Shown: positions 4,604 to 5,527 of the stretch, in pieces
How positions within the stretch are numbered: the first letter of the stretch is position 1
Layout: each line of letters begins with the position of its first letter
NCBI GenBank assembly: GCA_903930745.1
Contig: CAIYZX010000473.1
Span: 1-5,527 of the forward strand
Direction: 5' to 3'
From: an uncultured Chloroflexota bacterium
Lineage (GTDB): Bacteria; Chloroflexota; Limnocylindria; Limnocylindrales; CSP1-4
Length of the DNA stretch: 5,527 nucleotides
The notes under the pieces: model-generated
Told to the model about the DNA's origin: nothing
The model's database searches: none
Seen by the model: the letters and a program-made list of their open reading frames with translations, nothing else
Position numbers and translations under genes: made by a program

Positions 4604-5527
4604 ATGCATCTCAACGTTCGAGCCAAGCTCCTGGGATCCTCGGCGATCCTGATCGTCTTCATGGTTGCGATCGGACTCCTGTCCATCGTCAACCTGGGGA
4701 CATCCAACGACCTCGCCGGCAAGGTCACCGACAAGGTCGCCCAGCCACTCGCCGCGCTTGGGATTGCCCGAGCCAAGTTCAACGAGAACCGCGCGTTCCT
4801 CAACAACTACATGCTGGAGACGGACGCCGCCACACAAGCGGACATCGTCACCAAGTGGCAGGCGAACGACGCCCTGATCACCGAGAAGATGGCCGCCATC
4901 AAGGCCACGCTCGTGACCGAAGAGGGCCAGGCCGTGTACGCGGAGCTTGAGACCGCGCTGGCTGCGTACGGCGCCGCCCGCCAGAAGGTCGTCACCGAGA
5001 TGGCTGCGAACGGCCAGGCTGCCGCCTATGCCCTGAACAAGGCGGAGGCCGTCCCGGCCGCCAAGAGCGCGGCCGATGACTTCCAGAAGCTCTTCGACAT
5101 GAAGGTCCAGATCGGCGAGGACACCCAGGCCGAGGTCACGGCCTCGTACGAGAGCAGCCGGCTGATCACGATCGTCGTGCTGCTCCTTGCGATGGTCATC
5201 GGCTTCGCCCTCTCCTTCTACATCAGCTCCGCCATCGTGAAGGGCGTGAAGAAGGTCCAGGACACGCTCGAGACGCTGGCCGGCAAGGACGCAGCGTCCC
5301 TGGCCGAGGCCATGGACCGCCTGCAGGACAACGACCTGACCTATGCGGTGAGCGTCGTGACCCCGGCGATCGAGAAGTACGGGACGGACGAGATCGGCAA
5401 GACCGCCGAGTACACCAACATCATGCGCAACAAGGTGGTCGCGGCCATCGAGGCGTACAACGCGGCCCGCGAGGGACTCGCCGGCACCATCACCGAGGTC
5501 CAGGAGGCCGCGGACGCGGTGTCCCGC
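4604..5527 (+). CDS. Methyl-accepting chemotaxis protein, truncated by the right edge
   Basis: This is the first 308 codons of a transmembrane chemoreceptor that leaves the window still open. TM1 is at about 11-31. An extracytoplasmic domain of about 150 residues (32-185) is almost entirely helical, rich in Ala, Lys, Glu and Gln, with no cysteine and almost no aromatic core; it resembles the four-helix-bundle MCP sensor. TM2 is at about 186-208. Next comes a HAMP-like linker (about 209-290) that is longer than the usual 50 residues: the typical DEIG element is at 262-265, about 54 residues after TM2, preceded by LQDNDLTYAVSVVTP. This extended form is seen in chemoreceptors of Actinomycetota and Chloroflexota. 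The last residues (GLAGTITEVQEAADAVS) begin the coiled coil that would lead to the signalling tip contacting CheA and CheW; the methylation sites and tip are missing from the window. The ligand is unknown. The gene seems to be its own unit with a structured leader. Confidence 0.85.
   Translation, partial: MHLNVRAKLLGSSAILIVFMVAIGLLSIVNLGTSNDLAGKVTDKVAQPLAALGIARAKFNENRAFLNNYMLETDAATQADIVTKWQANDALITEKMAAIKATLVTEEGQAVYAELETALAAYGAARQKVVTEMAANGQAAAYALNKAEAVPAAKSAADDFQKLFDMKVQIGEDTQAEVTASYESSRLITIVVLLLAMVIGFALSFYISSAIVKGVKKVQDTLETLAGKDAASLAEAMDRLQDNDLTYAVSVVTPAIEKYGTDEIGKTAEYTNIMRNKVVAAIEAYNAAREGLAGTITEVQEAADAVSR

Overview
The window is GC-rich throughout, with densely packed genes and a strong preference for G or C at third codon positions. 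Together with an extended-HAMP chemoreceptor, proline/serine-rich surface proteins and a Cys-Pro-Leu-Cys membrane protein, this suggests a high-GC Chloroflexota or Actinomycetota bacterium. There is no rRNA or other taxonomic marker, so the assignment is an impression. No CRISPR array, tRNA, rRNA, insertion sequence or phage gene is visible.

Layout. (1) At 1-1353 on the minus strand is a PanB-like protein cut by the left edge, preceded in the direction of transcription by a VanB/phthalate-dioxygenase-reductase-type flavin/[2Fe-2S] oxidoreductase. A 226-nt gap holding two short palindromes separates them. (2) At 1509-3103 two membrane-anchored proteins converge: a zinc-ribbon/one-TM protein on plus, and on minus a one-TM protein with an extracytoplasmic C39-like cysteine peptidase domain. 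Their stop codons are 11 nt apart. (3) At 3104-3304 is a divergent intergenic region with a perfect 6-bp dyad. (4) At 3305-4373 on plus is a two-gene unit: a membrane-anchored rhodanese and a four-TM protein with a GCPLCNK motif. (5) At 4374-4603 is a non-coding stretch rich in overlapping inverted repeats, which looks like a structured mRNA leader. (6) From 4604 to the right edge is a methyl-accepting chemotaxis protein cut before its signalling hairpin.

How the genes may work together. The reductase would pass electrons from NAD(P)H through flavin and [2Fe-2S] to a terminal oxygenase, but no oxygenase is in the window; the partner probably lies beyond the left edge or elsewhere. The rhodanese/CPLC pair has the look of a cell-envelope sulfur or thiol-redox unit: one protein has a single active-site cysteine outside the membrane, the other a CxxC inside a membrane helix. 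The chemoreceptor appears to be a separate transcription unit with its own structured leader.

The points most worth checking are the leader RNA before the chemoreceptor, the rhodanese/CPLC pair of unknown function, and the PanB-like protein that lacks the canonical metal-binding segment.
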